Part shown: in pieces, positions 24,880 to 34,032 of the stretch | Position numbering within the stretch: the first letter of the stretch is position 1 | Layout of the letters: each line of letters begins with the position of its first letter | DNA from: Steroidobacter agaridevorans | Lineage (GTDB): Bacteria; Pseudomonadota; Gammaproteobacteria; Steroidobacterales; Steroidobacteraceae | Length of the DNA stretch: 64,000 bases | Reading direction: 5' to 3' | NCBI RefSeq assembly: GCF_009932555.1 | Contig: NZ_BLJO01000003.1 | Location: forward strand, 434,001 to 498,000 | Notes under the pieces: generated by a model | Databases searched by the model: none | The model's input: the letters and a program-made list of their open reading frames with translations, nothing else | What the model was told of the DNA's origin: nothing | Position numbers and translations under genes: made by a program

Positions 24880-26666
24880 TCTTCGGCCCAAGCGGGTGGG
24901 GGCGCCCTGAACGTCATGGGCTGACGGGTCACGGGGTGTCGGAACGTGAGCTCGAATGCGTGCAGACACAGCGGCGGCGCGTCGATGCTGAGCGTCTGCG
25001 TTTCGCCGACTTCGCTGCCGGCGAGATAAGCCGGATCGCCGCAGACCGGCCAGCCGAGATGGGCGATGTGAATTCGAATTTGATTGGTGCGCCCGGTGCG
25101 AGGACGAGCCTCGAGCAGCGCAGTGCCATCGCTGAAACGGCGCAGGACACGGAAATCGGTATGCGCCGGCAGGCCCGCGGCCGGGTCGACACTGCGCGAC
25201 CCAAGCTTGCCCGGTTCTCTGCTGATCGGCATTTCGCAAGTGAACTCATCCGCTTCGGGATGGCCGTTGACGCGAACCAGATAAACCTTCTCGACCTGCA
25301 TCTGCGCGAACTGATCCTGCACGCGCCCAGCGAAGTGGCGAGTGCGAGTCAGCACCTGGATGCCGGTGGTGTTGGCGTCGAGCCGATGCGCCGGCCGCAG
25401 CTTCTGCGGCGCGTAGACGTCGAAGAGCAGCCATTGCAGCGTATTGCGATAGAAGCGGCCGCCGGAGTGAACGGGCAGCGGCGCGGGCTTGTTCACGACG
25501 ACGATCGCTTCGTCCTCATGAAGGATGCGCACATCCATATTCACCGCAGGCTCGATGACCGCGGGGAGCCGGTGAAGATAACGTTCTCCCGACTTCACTC
25601 GATGCGTGGCGGCGACGGGCGCATGATCCGCCGTGAGCACCAGGCCGTCCGCACACTTGCGTTCCCAGACTTCGATGGGAATGTGCCTGACGACTCGGTG
25701 CAGCGCCTCGACGATGGTCTGGCCATCGCAATCGACCGGCACATTCACCGGTTTGAAGTGATCGTAGGGCTGGCTGCCGGGCAGGGGATGAGTGAGCTTG
25801 CGGATGACTTCATGGCGCCGCTCGATGTTCAGCGCCATCTGCTCGGCCGGTGTCTTGTAGCAATACTGGCAGGACTTGCCCGGCACATAGTGCGGATGGG
25901 CCTGCTCGGCCGGCGTCAGCGGCGACTGGCAATGGAAACATTGCGTCGAATGCGTTTCGCCCAGTTTCGGATCGAGGCCGACCCGCTGATCGAACACGAA
26001 ACATTCGCCGTCGTAATAGTCGCCGCCGACCTCCTCGAAATACTTCAGGATGCCGCCGTCGAGCTGCAGGATGTGCTTGAAGCCGGCTTGTTCCATATAC
26101 GGTCCGGCCTTCTCGCAGCGGATGCCGCCGGTGCAGAACATCACCACCGTTTGCTCTTTCAGTTCCTCCGGCAGCCTGGCGACGGCTTCGGGGAAATCTC
26201 GGAAGTGATCGATGCCGATGGGCAGCGCGTTCTTGAACGTGCCCAGCTTGATCTCATAATCGTTGCGGGTATCGAGCAGCGTGAGCGGGCGGCCTTCGTC
26301 CAGCCATTGCTTCAACTGCGTGGCGGCGAGTTTCGGCGACGTGCGCCGCGCCGGATCGATGCCCGGCACGCCGAAGGCGATGATCTCTTGCTTGATCCGC
26401 ACCAGCATCCGATTGAACGGCTGGTGATCGGTCTGGCTGAATTTCGGCTGCAGATCCGCCAGCCCCGGCCAACTGCGCAGCTCGGCCAGCAGCCTTTCGA
26501 TCTGTGGCCCGCCGCCCGCGACGAACAGGTTGATGCCTTCGGGGCTGAGCAGAATGCTGCCTTTGAGCTCCGCCTCTTTGCATAGGTCCTGCAGGCGCGT
26601 GCGCAGGGCCTTCAAGCCCTCGAGCGGCAGGAACTTGTAGGCGGCGATGTTGACGACGGGTTCCAT
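24855..26666 (-). CDS. tRNA uridine hydroxylase (TrhO-type rhodanese) fused to RluA-family pseudouridine synthase
   Basis: Single 603-aa protein combining two RNA modification enzymes. Residues 1-275 match TrhO/YceA: an N-terminal ferredoxin-like domain, then a rhodanese domain with active Cys C178 in FCTGGIRCEKAG, which forms 5-hydroxyuridine at tRNA position 34 in known members. A CxxC pair (CFHC 243-246, CQYC 266-269) ends this part. After an S4-like linker (about 310-370), residues 375-600 form an RluA-type pseudouridine synthase with HRLD 427-430 (catalytic D430) and LEARPRTGRTNQIRIH. The target uridines of the synthase part cannot be read from sequence. It overlaps the P460 gene convergently. 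Confidence 0.92.
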   Translation of the reverse strand: MEPVVNIAAYKFLPLEGLKALRTRLQDLCKEAELKGSILLSPEGINLFVAGGGPQIERLLAELRSWPGLADLQPKFSQTDHQPFNRMLVRIKQEIIAFGVPGIDPARRTSPKLAATQLKQWLDEGRPLTLLDTRNDYEIKLGTFKNALPIGIDHFRDFPEAVARLPEELKEQTVVMFCTGGIRCEKAGPYMEQAGFKHILQLDGGILKYFEEVGGDYYDGECFVFDQRVGLDPKLGETHSTQCFHCQSPLTPAEQAHPHYVPGKSCQYCYKTPAEQMALNIERRHEVIRKLTHPLPGSQPYDHFKPVNVPVDCDGQTIVEALHRVVRHIPIEVWERKCADGLVLTADHAPVAATHRVKSGERYLHRLPAVIEPAVNMDVRILHEDEAIVVVNKPAPLPVHSGGRFYRNTLQWLLFDVYAPQKLRPAHRLDANTTGIQVLTRTRHFAGRVQDQFAQMQVEKVYLVRVNGHPEADEFTCEMPISREPGKLGSRSVDPAAGLPAHTDFRVLRRFSDGTALLEARPRTGRTNQIRIHIAHLGWPVCGDPAYLAGSEVGETQTLSIDAPPLCLHAFELTFRHPVTRQPMTFRAPPPAWAEDQFFCNVG

Positions 26667-26817
26667 GGAGGCCGCGCATCTTATAGAGGGGTTCGGGAAG
26701 CCGCAAACCCTGTCCCGCGGGCCGCTATGTCCGCGTCCCGCCTGTCTTTTTTCCGCTTGCGTGGATCCTGGCTCGGCCTACGAGAATTCAACAGGCAGGC
26801 GACGATGGAGGATCCGG

Positions 26818-27477
26818 ATGAAACGGCTCTGGCGCGATAACGGGCTCTCCCTGGTGTTGTTCGCGCTTTTTCTGCTCTTTTGGGCGGCGCAGGCATTCAC
26901 GGGCTGGCGTGCCGAGGTCGACGAGCAGCGGGATCATGGCGCAGCGCCGCCGACCCTGGTCGACTATTTGAGCAGCGGCAGTTTCGTGGAGGCGACCGCC
27001 GAAAACTGGGAGAGCGAGTTCCTGCAGATGTTCGGTTACGTACTATTTACAGTATTTCTCTACCAGCGCGGTTCGGCCGAATCGAAGTCGCCCGACAAGC
27101 CCGAAGAAGTGGATCGCGATCCACGGCTCAGCCGCCGCAAGGACGCACCCGGCCCGGTGAAAGCAGGCGGCTGGCGACTTCGGCTCTATGAGTATTCGCT
27201 GAGCCTGGCGTTTCTTGCGCTGTTCCTGGTGTCTTTCATTTCGCATGCCCTGGGTGGAACGGCGGCCTTCAATGAGGAGCAGCGTCTGCACGGCGCGGCG
27301 GAAGTCTCAGTATGGGAATTCCTCGGCCGCACGCAGTTCTGGTTCCAGTCCTTTCAGAACTGGCAAAGCGAGTTTCTGGCCATCTGGTCCATGGTGGTGC
27401 TGAGCATCTTTCTACGGCAGCGCGGCTCGCCGGAGTCCAAGCCGGTCGATAGCCCGCATAGTCAGACGGGCGAGTGA
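26818..27477 (+). CDS. DUF6766-type membrane protein with internal duplication
   Basis: Small membrane protein of 219 aa made of two homologous halves. Each has a hydrophobic helix (LVLFALFLLFWAAQAFTGW; LAFLALFLVSFISHALGG), a soluble loop with EQRxHGAA, a WESEFLQMF / WQSEFLAIW element and a second helix ending FLYQRGSAESK or FLRQRGSPESK. This matches the DUF6766 pattern. GGAGG lies 6 nt before ATG 26818 and fixes the start; the frame is open upstream but has no start signal. It is divergent from the TrhO fusion gene. Function unknown. Confidence 0.85.
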   Translation: MKRLWRDNGLSLVLFALFLLFWAAQAFTGWRAEVDEQRDHGAAPPTLVDYLSSGSFVEATAENWESEFLQMFGYVLFTVFLYQRGSAESKSPDKPEEVDRDPRLSRRKDAPGPVKAGGWRLRLYEYSLSLAFLALFLVSFISHALGGTAAFNEEQRLHGAAEVSVWEFLGRTQFWFQSFQNWQSEFLAIWSMVVLSIFLRQRGSPESKPVDSPHSQTGE

Positions 27478-27481
27478 CGCT

Positions 27482-27790
27482 TCAACCCGTCGGCGGGACC
27501 GGATGCGCGGCCATTTCGCCGACCACCGTGGACCACTCGCGCACGTACCAATGAGTCACCAATCCGTTCTGGACGTACGGATCCGACTTAGCGAAGTTTT
27601 CCGCGACATCCCGGGACTGGCCGCGAAACAGAATCACCGCGCCGTCGGTCGGATCGGCCAGGGCTCCGCCCAGGACCATTTCATTCCGGGCGCTCGACTC
27701 CCACGCCTTGGTCAAGTGGGCCTCCCGGAACTCGGCCCGCTTTTCCACATAGTCCGCGCCAACTTCGTAGAACAGCAGAAAGTGTTTCAT
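27482..27790 (-). CDS. YciI-family small protein
   Basis: Dimeric ferredoxin-like alpha+beta protein of 102 aa (MKHFLLFYEVGADYVEKRAE, AHLTKAWE, GGALADPTDGAVILFRG, DPYVQNGLVTHWYVREW). The family includes YciI and domains of sigma-factor-linked YCII proteins; the conserved His and Asp face a putative active site, but no reaction is established here. GGAGG 6 nt before ATG 27790 decides the start. It is divergent from the GyrI-like gene and convergent with DUF6766. Confidence 0.88.
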   Translation of the reverse strand: MKHFLLFYEVGADYVEKRAEFREAHLTKAWESSARNEMVLGGALADPTDGAVILFRGQSRDVAENFAKSDPYVQNGLVTHWYVREWSTVVGEMAAHPVPPTG

Positions 27791-27857
27791 CGCCTGCCTC
27801 CGGAGTTCGGATGGTGGAACTGTGGCACGAATAGAGCGGCGTGGATACAGTCCGGCC

Positions 27858-28469
27858 GTGAACAAGATCGACTACAAGAAAGAGCTCAAGCATCTGTACG
27901 CCGCGTCGGCCAAAGAACCCGCGCTGATCGTCGTCCCGACGCTGCGCTATCTGCGGATCGATGGCGCCGGCGATCCGAATACGTCGAGCGCGTATCGTGA
28001 GGCTGTGGAAGCGCTCTTCAGTCTGGCGTACACGATCAAGTTCGCCATCAAGAAGGGCGAGGCGGCGATCGACTATGGCGTCATGCCGCTGGAGGGGTTG
28101 TGGTGGATGGAGGACATGACACAGTTCAGCGTCACCCGTAAGGACGAGTGGCTGTGGACGCTGATGATCCTGCAGCCGCCGCTCGTGACCGAGCCGCTGG
28201 TCGAGTCGTGCAGAGCGCAGCTGGCTCGAAAGAAAGATCTACCGGCGCTCTCCAAAGTGGAGTTCGCTGCCTTCGCGGAAGGCAAAGCGGCGCAGATCCT
28301 GCACATCGGCCCGTTCACCGCAGAAGGGCCGACGATCGCAAGGCTGCACCGCTTTATCGAAGCTCAAGGATTGAAGCTTGCCGGCAAGCATCACGAGATC
28401 TACTTGAGCGACATCCGCCGGGCGGCGCCGGACAAATGGAAGACCATCATCCGGCAGCCCGCGGAGTAG
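27858..28469 (+). CDS. GyrI-like small-molecule-binding domain protein
   Basis: Stand-alone GyrI-like (SBP/AraC-effector type) protein, 203 aa, cytosolic. It has the typical opening KELKHLYAASAKEPALIVVP followed by YLRIDGAGDPN and the repeated alpha/beta units, with GKAAQILHIGPFTAEGPTI near the end. Relatives bind hydrophobic cations or act as small hydrolases. The start is GTG 27858 (VNKIDYKKELK); the stretch upstream lies in the YciI promoter region. Its stop is 4 nt from that of the convergent DUF4197 gene. Confidence 0.85.
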   Translation: MNKIDYKKELKHLYAASAKEPALIVVPTLRYLRIDGAGDPNTSSAYREAVEALFSLAYTIKFAIKKGEAAIDYGVMPLEGLWWMEDMTQFSVTRKDEWLWTLMILQPPLVTEPLVESCRAQLARKKDLPALSKVEFAAFAEGKAAQILHIGPFTAEGPTIARLHRFIEAQGLKLAGKHHEIYLSDIRRAAPDKWKTIIRQPAE

Positions 28470-28473
28470 CGTC

Positions 28474-29190
28474 TCAACGGGCGAACACGGCGGCGATCAC
28501 GCTGCTGCCGCGGCCGATGGGATCCTTGCGGATTGCCTTTTCTTCCTCGCCGACTTGGGTGAACAGCGCGTTGAGGCTTTGGGTGAGCACGTGCTGTTCC
28601 AGGTCCAGGTCGGGCTTGTTGGTGAGCGGCAATTGTTTGTAGGCGCTGAGCAGCTGCTGGTACTGGTTGTAGAAGCCGATCTGCCGCAGATTGCTCTGGA
28701 TGATCGGCAGATATTTCTGTCGGAGCTCGGTCTCGGTGTGCTGGCGGAAGTAGGCGGTTGCGGCCGTGTCGTTGCCGCGCACGATGCCCATCGCATCGGT
28801 CAGCGTCATGCTTCGCACCGCGCCGATGAAAATTCCTTTGGCTTCGACGGCGGCATGCTCGGCGCCCTGGTTCATGAGCTTCTCGATCTGGTCGACCTGA
28901 CCGCCCAGCCCAAACTGCCGCAGGCGCGAGGCGATCGGCTGGACCGGCTCGGGCAGTCGGATGCGATAGAGCGAGCTGTTCTGATATGCGCCAGTCTTGG
29001 ACAGCAGATCCGCCGCTCGGGTGCTGCTCAGCTCGAGCGACTCTTTCACCGCGCGCGATAGAGTGGATTGATTGGAACTGCCAGCGGTACCCATGCCGCC
29101 CGCGCCCGACTGCAGAACCTGCGACATCTCCGCGCATGCGCCCAAGCACAAGGTCGTGGCAAGCGCCAATCCCGCAACCAATAGTCTCAT
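28474..29190 (-). CDS. DUF4197 lipoprotein
   Basis: Predicted lipoprotein of 238 aa; the signal peptide ends CLGAC (Cys19 lipidation). The body is all-alpha with the DUF4197 pattern (KESLELSSTRAADLLSK, MNQGAEHAAVEAKGIFIGAV, TLTDAMGIVRGNDTAATAYF, RTELRQKYLP-like region). Function unknown. It follows the permease gene on the same strand after 81 nt and may be co-transcribed. Confidence 0.88.
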   Translation of the reverse strand: MRLLVAGLALATTLCLGACAEMSQVLQSGAGGMGTAGSSNQSTLSRAVKESLELSSTRAADLLSKTGAYQNSSLYRIRLPEPVQPIASRLRQFGLGGQVDQIEKLMNQGAEHAAVEAKGIFIGAVRSMTLTDAMGIVRGNDTAATAYFRQHTETELRQKYLPIIQSNLRQIGFYNQYQQLLSAYKQLPLTNKPDLDLEQHVLTQSLNALFTQVGEEEKAIRKDPIGRGSSVIAAVFAR

Positions 29191-29271
29191 CGTCTCGGAT
29201 CCTGCATACGTACTGGGAGCCGGATTGTATCCGGTGCATCCAAGCGCCGAGCAGGAACTTCATCGCAGGAA

Positions 29272-31722
29272 TTATTCGTAGCGCAATGCCGCGGCTGGTC
29301 GCCATCTTGCGACTAATATGACGTGGGCGGCGACGGTCAACGCACCTATCAACACGACCACGGCGCCGGCTGCAATCAACAGCCACGCCTCGATCGATGC
29401 GCGCTGAGCAAAGCCGCTCAACCACCGCTGCATCAGCCACGCTCCCAACGGCAGCGCGAGTACGATGGCTATCAGCACGGGGCGCAGGAACTGCCACAAC
29501 AACAGCCGCATGATCTCTTGGGTGCCCGCGCCCATGGCCTTGCGAATGCCGACTTCCTTGGTGCGCTGCTGGGCCGAGAATACGGATAAGCCAAACAATC
29601 CCAAAGAGGCGATGATCAGCGCGATGACCGTGAAGCCGTTGAAGAGCCGCGCCTGTTGTCTCACGTCCGTGTAGAGCAGCTCATAATACTCATCCAGAAA
29701 TTGGCTCTCGATGGGCCGCGGCTCGCCGATGCGTTGCCAGAGTCGATTGATCTGGGTCAGCGTCTCTGGAATGGCGCGGCCATTCAACCGAACGCTGATC
29801 ATGCTGAGCCGGTTCTGATCCACGAAGTACACGGTGGGCTGGACCGCAACTCGAATGGAGTCGACCGGAAAATCGGGGATGACACCGACGATCGAATACT
29901 GAAGATCCGGCGACCATTCCTTGATCTTGAGGATCTGCCCGACGGCCGCATCGGGCGTCGCAAAGCCGAGGGTGCGTACTGTGGCTTCGTTGACGATCAA
30001 CGCCAATTGCGCAGCTCCGTCACCGCTAGCGACAGCGGAAGTCGCATTGGCCGGCACGGCATCGGTGCCGCGCTCGCGTGAGAACAATCGACCGGCGAGC
30101 GGCTGCAGCCCGTAGAACTCGTGAAAGTTGAAGTCGACCGGCGTGAATTGCAGCGCTGCTGGAGAGCCGCCGGCACGCTCGGCGGTGAGTTGAATGGTTC
30201 CTCGGTTGGTGGGTGCCGTATGCGAGCTGGTCACGGCCTCGACGCCTGCAACCTCGCGCAGAGCCTCCTGGAATCCTTGCCGGGTTCTGGCGTCTCTGAA
30301 CGACACCAGCAGCACTTGATTGCGATCGATGCGCAGGCCTTCATTCAAAGCAAATTGCGTCTGACGATGAATGACCGCGGTCGCCAGGATCAGCAGCACC
30401 AGAACGCCGAACTGCAGCACGACCAGCAGTTGACGCACCGTGAAGGAGCCGGCGCTCCGCACGATCCCGGTCTTGAGCGTATCGATCGGGCGGAATGCGG
30501 ACAGGACCATCGCCGGATAAAAGCCCGCCGCGAGGCCGATGATGAGGACGGCAGCAACAAGGGCGAGCGCGAGCATCGGGTCTCGCCAGTATTCGAACTG
30601 GATCGTCGCTGTCGGATCGCCACTCAGGCTGCGATCCAGCAGCGCATTGAAGTAGGGCATCAGCAGCTCGACCGCGGCGACTGCAACCAGCATCGCAATC
30701 GTCACATGGATCAGCGACTCACCGATGAACTGCAACACCAGATCGCGCCTGCTCGCACCCGCGGCCTTGCGTACGCCGACCTCGACTGCCCGCTGTGAGG
30801 CGCGTGATGTCATCAGATTCACGAAGTTGATGCCGGCGATCAGGACGATCAGGATGCCGACGGCCGCGATCGCATAGACCGTCTTGAGATCGCCGGGAGG
30901 CTCGAGTGGAAACTGCGCCGAGGATTTCAGGTGAATGTCGTCGATGGGCAGCACATCCACCTGCAGCTGGATGCCGGGTGGAAATTTCTGATGACGATCG
31001 ATCAAGCCCGTCATGCGCTCTCGCAACGACTGCAGCGATGTGGCTGGATCGAGGCTGAAATAGGTATGCGCTTCGAACTTCCGGACGTTGAACTCCGGGA
31101 GCGGCTGCAGTTCCTGCAGCAGCCGCGCGTTGGATGCGATGACGGTAAAGTTCAGATGCGTATTGGAGGGCAGGTCCTCTATCACGGCGGTGACGCGCAT
31201 GACGGCGCTGCGGTCCAGCTCCAGCGTCTTGCCGATGGGCATGTCCTCACCGAAATACTTTCGAGCCGCCTGGCGAGTGAGCACGATGCCGTCGGGCGTG
31301 CTCAGTGCGGTGGCAAGATCGCCGGCGATCGCGGGCAGTGCAAAGACACGGAAGAAATCCCGGTCGGCGAAGCCCACGGACTGCTGCGCTTCGAATTCGC
31401 CATGGCGCACGGCTTTGCGGACGATCCACAGCCGACTGCTCGCCTGAATCTCGGGGAAGTCGCTCTCGAGCCATTCCGAGACCCGATGATAGGCCGTGCT
31501 GAAAGCCGCAGCGGGCGCGCCAGGCACCTGCCGCGTCATCGAGACGCGATAGATACTCTCGTGACCCGGGATGAATCGCTCGTAGCTCAACTCCTCACGG
31601 ACGTACAAGCCTGCGAAGATCCCCGCCGCCAGGCCAATCGCCAGGCCGACGATGTTGATCGCGGCGTAAAGGCGATTGCGCGACAGGTTGCGGAGCGCCG
31701 CGCTCAGATAGTTTCGCCACAC
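29272..31722 (-). CDS. FtsX/MacB-type ABC transporter permease (duplicated form)
   Basis: Inner-membrane permease of 816 aa. A first helix (about 20-42, AAINIVGLAIGLAAGIFAGL) is followed by a large MacB_PCD periplasmic domain, an FtsX three-helix block (about 285-435), a second MacB_PCD domain (about 500-660) and a final FtsX block (about 690-810). This fused form resembles the acidobacterial-type permeases that work with a separate MacB-like ATPase for lipoprotein, peptide or antibiotic export. No ATPase is adjacent, so its partner is elsewhere. Confidence 0.9.
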   Translation of the reverse strand: MWRNYLSAALRNLSRNRLYAAINIVGLAIGLAAGIFAGLYVREELSYERFIPGHESIYRVSMTRQVPGAPAAAFSTAYHRVSEWLESDFPEIQASSRLWIVRKAVRHGEFEAQQSVGFADRDFFRVFALPAIAGDLATALSTPDGIVLTRQAARKYFGEDMPIGKTLELDRSAVMRVTAVIEDLPSNTHLNFTVIASNARLLQELQPLPEFNVRKFEAHTYFSLDPATSLQSLRERMTGLIDRHQKFPPGIQLQVDVLPIDDIHLKSSAQFPLEPPGDLKTVYAIAAVGILIVLIAGINFVNLMTSRASQRAVEVGVRKAAGASRRDLVLQFIGESLIHVTIAMLVAVAAVELLMPYFNALLDRSLSGDPTATIQFEYWRDPMLALALVAAVLIIGLAAGFYPAMVLSAFRPIDTLKTGIVRSAGSFTVRQLLVVLQFGVLVLLILATAVIHRQTQFALNEGLRIDRNQVLLVSFRDARTRQGFQEALREVAGVEAVTSSHTAPTNRGTIQLTAERAGGSPAALQFTPVDFNFHEFYGLQPLAGRLFSRERGTDAVPANATSAVASGDGAAQLALIVNEATVRTLGFATPDAAVGQILKIKEWSPDLQYSIVGVIPDFPVDSIRVAVQPTVYFVDQNRLSMISVRLNGRAIPETLTQINRLWQRIGEPRPIESQFLDEYYELLYTDVRQQARLFNGFTVIALIIASLGLFGLSVFSAQQRTKEVGIRKAMGAGTQEIMRLLLWQFLRPVLIAIVLALPLGAWLMQRWLSGFAQRASIEAWLLIAAGAVVVLIGALTVAAHVILVARWRPAAALRYE

Positions 31723-31943
31723 GGAGTAACCCCATCGATCTGCTCGAGGCTGACTAGTCTAAGCGCCCGTGCAGTACGATGAAATCGCGTAAGGATCAAC
31801 CGGTTAGCGCCAGCCGGAAGTCGGCCGCGAGCCTGGGGTGTTCGAAAACGAACAGCTGCGCGCAAGGAGGGCCACCGTCGCGAGGTCGTGAAGATCGAGA
31901 CGAGCGCCCCGATGCGCTCGTCTCTCCGTTGCCTGCGCGACGC
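31723..31943. other. Intergenic region between RoxA-like gene and permease gene
   Basis: 221 bp with no supported gene. It contains the hairpin at 31897-31924 downstream of the RoxA-like gene; the remainder upstream of the permease shows no clear signal. Confidence 0.5.
31897..31924 (-). terminator. Hairpin downstream of RoxA-like gene
   Basis: GAGACGAGCG (31897-31906) and CGCTCGTCTC (31915-31924) form a perfect 10-bp stem with an 8-nt loop. It lies 20 nt after the RoxA-like stop on the minus strand. No T-run follows; terminator or 3'-stabiliser is likely. Confidence 0.55.
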
Positions 31944-33989
31944 TTACAACGTCTTCATATACTCGATGAGGGCCTTGCGCTCGTTGTCCGTGAGCACGGA
32001 GTTGAACGTGTGGCCGCCATTGCCCTGGCCGAACATATAGCTGTTATAGATCTTGCGCTCTTCGATGTCCGTGTTCGTGATGGTCGGCGGGAACAGCACG
32101 TTCCAGGCCAGGATCACGTTGCCGTACAGGTTGGTCAGCAAGGCGTCGTACCACGACAGCAGCAGATCGTCCTGCGGATCGCAGCGCAGATACTGCGATG
32201 GCAGCGGGTCCAGGAGCGACGGGCGCTTGCACTGGACCACGTCATACTTCCAACCCACTTTCGTTGTGTCGAAGGCCGCCATGCTGGTGTCGTAACCCAT
32301 GATAGCGCGACCGGTCTGATCCCAGCGCGGCGTTTTGGATTTGCGCTTCCAAAGCGGCTTGCGATCCGCGGGCTTCAGAAGTTCCCAGAGATTCGGCACC
32401 GAGCCGTTGTGCATATACGGCGCGGTCGCCCAGACGCCGTAGAGCGGCGGAGCCAGGTAGCCGAGCTCGCGATTGCCGCGAAGATCCGAGCGGTTTTGCG
32501 GGCCGCAATCGTTGGCCGTGCCGGCGGTGGTCGGGTAGCCGAAGAAATTATTGGCGCCCGCGACCTGCACGGCTTCGTTGTTGGTCTCCTGCCGGACCAC
32601 GTCCGTCTGGATGATCCGCTGCGGAGTGATATAGGAGGCCATGCCCTCGAGCGCAGGGGTAGCAAGGAAGGTCGGATCGTTCACGTAACGTGGCGCATAC
32701 GCACCATGGCAACTCGCGCACGAGCCGTTGCCTTCACTCGGCTTGGGCACCGGGTTGTTGCGGTTCGAGGCCCACAGATTGAGCGTATGAAACAACACCG
32801 CACCTTCTTCGGCGAGCGTGGTATTGACCGCCGCTGGATACGCAGGCGCCTTCAGGGCTTCGACCCACGTATTCGCCTCCGGTCCGTGCGCGCGCATCCA
32901 CGTTTGCCCGGCTTCGGAAAGCGGGCCACCGAGCGAGCCGAACAGACCGAACGCGGGCGTGTAGAACACCATGTCGACGCGCGGAGCATCCATTGGGAAT
33001 ACGCCGTCGACGAACTTCACCGGGCGATGGCCCATGTTCCACCACGCCGGTGTGTCCATGGAGGCCGTCGAGCCGGAGGCGAGCACGCCGAGCGCGGTCT
33101 CGATCGATATCAAACCTTCATCGGGAAACAGGAAGGCGAGGTTGATGTCACTCGCGTTGTTTGTTCCGCGGGTTCGCGTCAGGTTCGCGAGGGACGCGAG
33201 CGAAGGCAAATATCCAAGCGGCACGGCATCGCGCAGGAGCAGGTGCAGGTCCTGGAGACTGCTGCCGCTTCCCGGAGTCTGCACGCCATTCGCAGATCCG
33301 CTGTGACACGCATGGCAGGTAATGCCGATGCGTCCACTCCACGAGCCGTCGGGATTGCGCAGCTGTGTGAACATTTCCGGCAAGCGGCCGGTGCCGCCAT
33401 TGGTCCGGTTCGGATCTTCCAAGGGTTTGGGATAGGGATTGCGTCCCGTGCCGAACACCGAGCCATAACGCTCGGCGACCAGCTCGTCGAAGTTATCCGG
33501 ACGCAGCAGGAAGCCATCCCAGCTCACCCACAACGAGTTGTATTGAGCGGCAGTGAGCGTGGCTGCGCCGAACAACGATTCGACCGTGGTCGGATCGTTG
33601 CCCGTGAAGAGTGCGGCGACCGTGCGCGAACCGGTGTCGAGCAAGCCATCGCCACGATAGAAACGCTGGCGCAATTCGCCGCAGGTCTTTGGATGACCTG
33701 CTTCTTTAACTGCCACTGGATCGGTGTGGCAGTCCTTCCAGAACGCGTTGAAAGCGACCGCACGCCCGGTGCCGATGCCAGGCTTGACCAGCGATCGCGG
33801 ATCCGGCGGCAAGAGTGCGGCATCGGTCTTGCCTTCGCACCAGTCCCAGAGTTGCGAGCCGCCGCGGCTGCTCTTGATGAGGTCCGTTGCAGCTTGAGCG
33901 CCGGTCGCGAGACCGGCGGACAAACTCAGGACCATAAGAATTGAAGCGCGCGGCACCTTGCTGCGCGCCCGGTGTTGCTCTGATCTCAT
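31944..33989 (-). CDS. RoxA/RoxB-like dihaem c-type cytochrome oxygenase
   Basis: Exported dihaem protein of 681 aa with a signal peptide ending about residue 33 (LSAGLATGAQA). The two haem sites are C225-H-A-C-H229 and C424-A-S-C-H428, 199 residues apart, the same spacing I recall for rubber oxygenase RoxA (191 and 390). Shared landmarks include MDTPAWWNMGHRPVKFVDG and APPLYGVWATAPYMHNGSV. RoxA and RoxB cleave poly(cis-1,4-isoprene) with O2 outside the cell. Cleavage of rubber by this protein is inferred; another polyisoprenoid is possible, and so is a different dihaem oxidase. ATG 33989 has AGGGGGA 5 nt upstream. It is the third gene of an operon with the molybdenum hydroxylase, 43 nt after its small subunit. 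Confidence 0.82.
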   Translation of the reverse strand: MRSEQHRARSKVPRASILMVLSLSAGLATGAQAATDLIKSSRGGSQLWDWCEGKTDAALLPPDPRSLVKPGIGTGRAVAFNAFWKDCHTDPVAVKEAGHPKTCGELRQRFYRGDGLLDTGSRTVAALFTGNDPTTVESLFGAATLTAAQYNSLWVSWDGFLLRPDNFDELVAERYGSVFGTGRNPYPKPLEDPNRTNGGTGRLPEMFTQLRNPDGSWSGRIGITCHACHSGSANGVQTPGSGSSLQDLHLLLRDAVPLGYLPSLASLANLTRTRGTNNASDINLAFLFPDEGLISIETALGVLASGSTASMDTPAWWNMGHRPVKFVDGVFPMDAPRVDMVFYTPAFGLFGSLGGPLSEAGQTWMRAHGPEANTWVEALKAPAYPAAVNTTLAEEGAVLFHTLNLWASNRNNPVPKPSEGNGSCASCHGAYAPRYVNDPTFLATPALEGMASYITPQRIIQTDVVRQETNNEAVQVAGANNFFGYPTTAGTANDCGPQNRSDLRGNRELGYLAPPLYGVWATAPYMHNGSVPNLWELLKPADRKPLWKRKSKTPRWDQTGRAIMGYDTSMAAFDTTKVGWKYDVVQCKRPSLLDPLPSQYLRCDPQDDLLLSWYDALLTNLYGNVILAWNVLFPPTITNTDIEERKIYNSYMFGQGNGGHTFNSVLTDNERKALIEYMKTL

Positions 33990-34032
33990 TGGATCCCCCT
34001 TGGTTCGCCTCTGAACCGAGACTAGTTGTCGA

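Noticed and set aside
31779-33944. Long plus-strand open frame opposite the RoxA-like gene
   Set aside because: Antisense shadow of the dihaem cytochrome gene; no recognisable motifs and no start signal.
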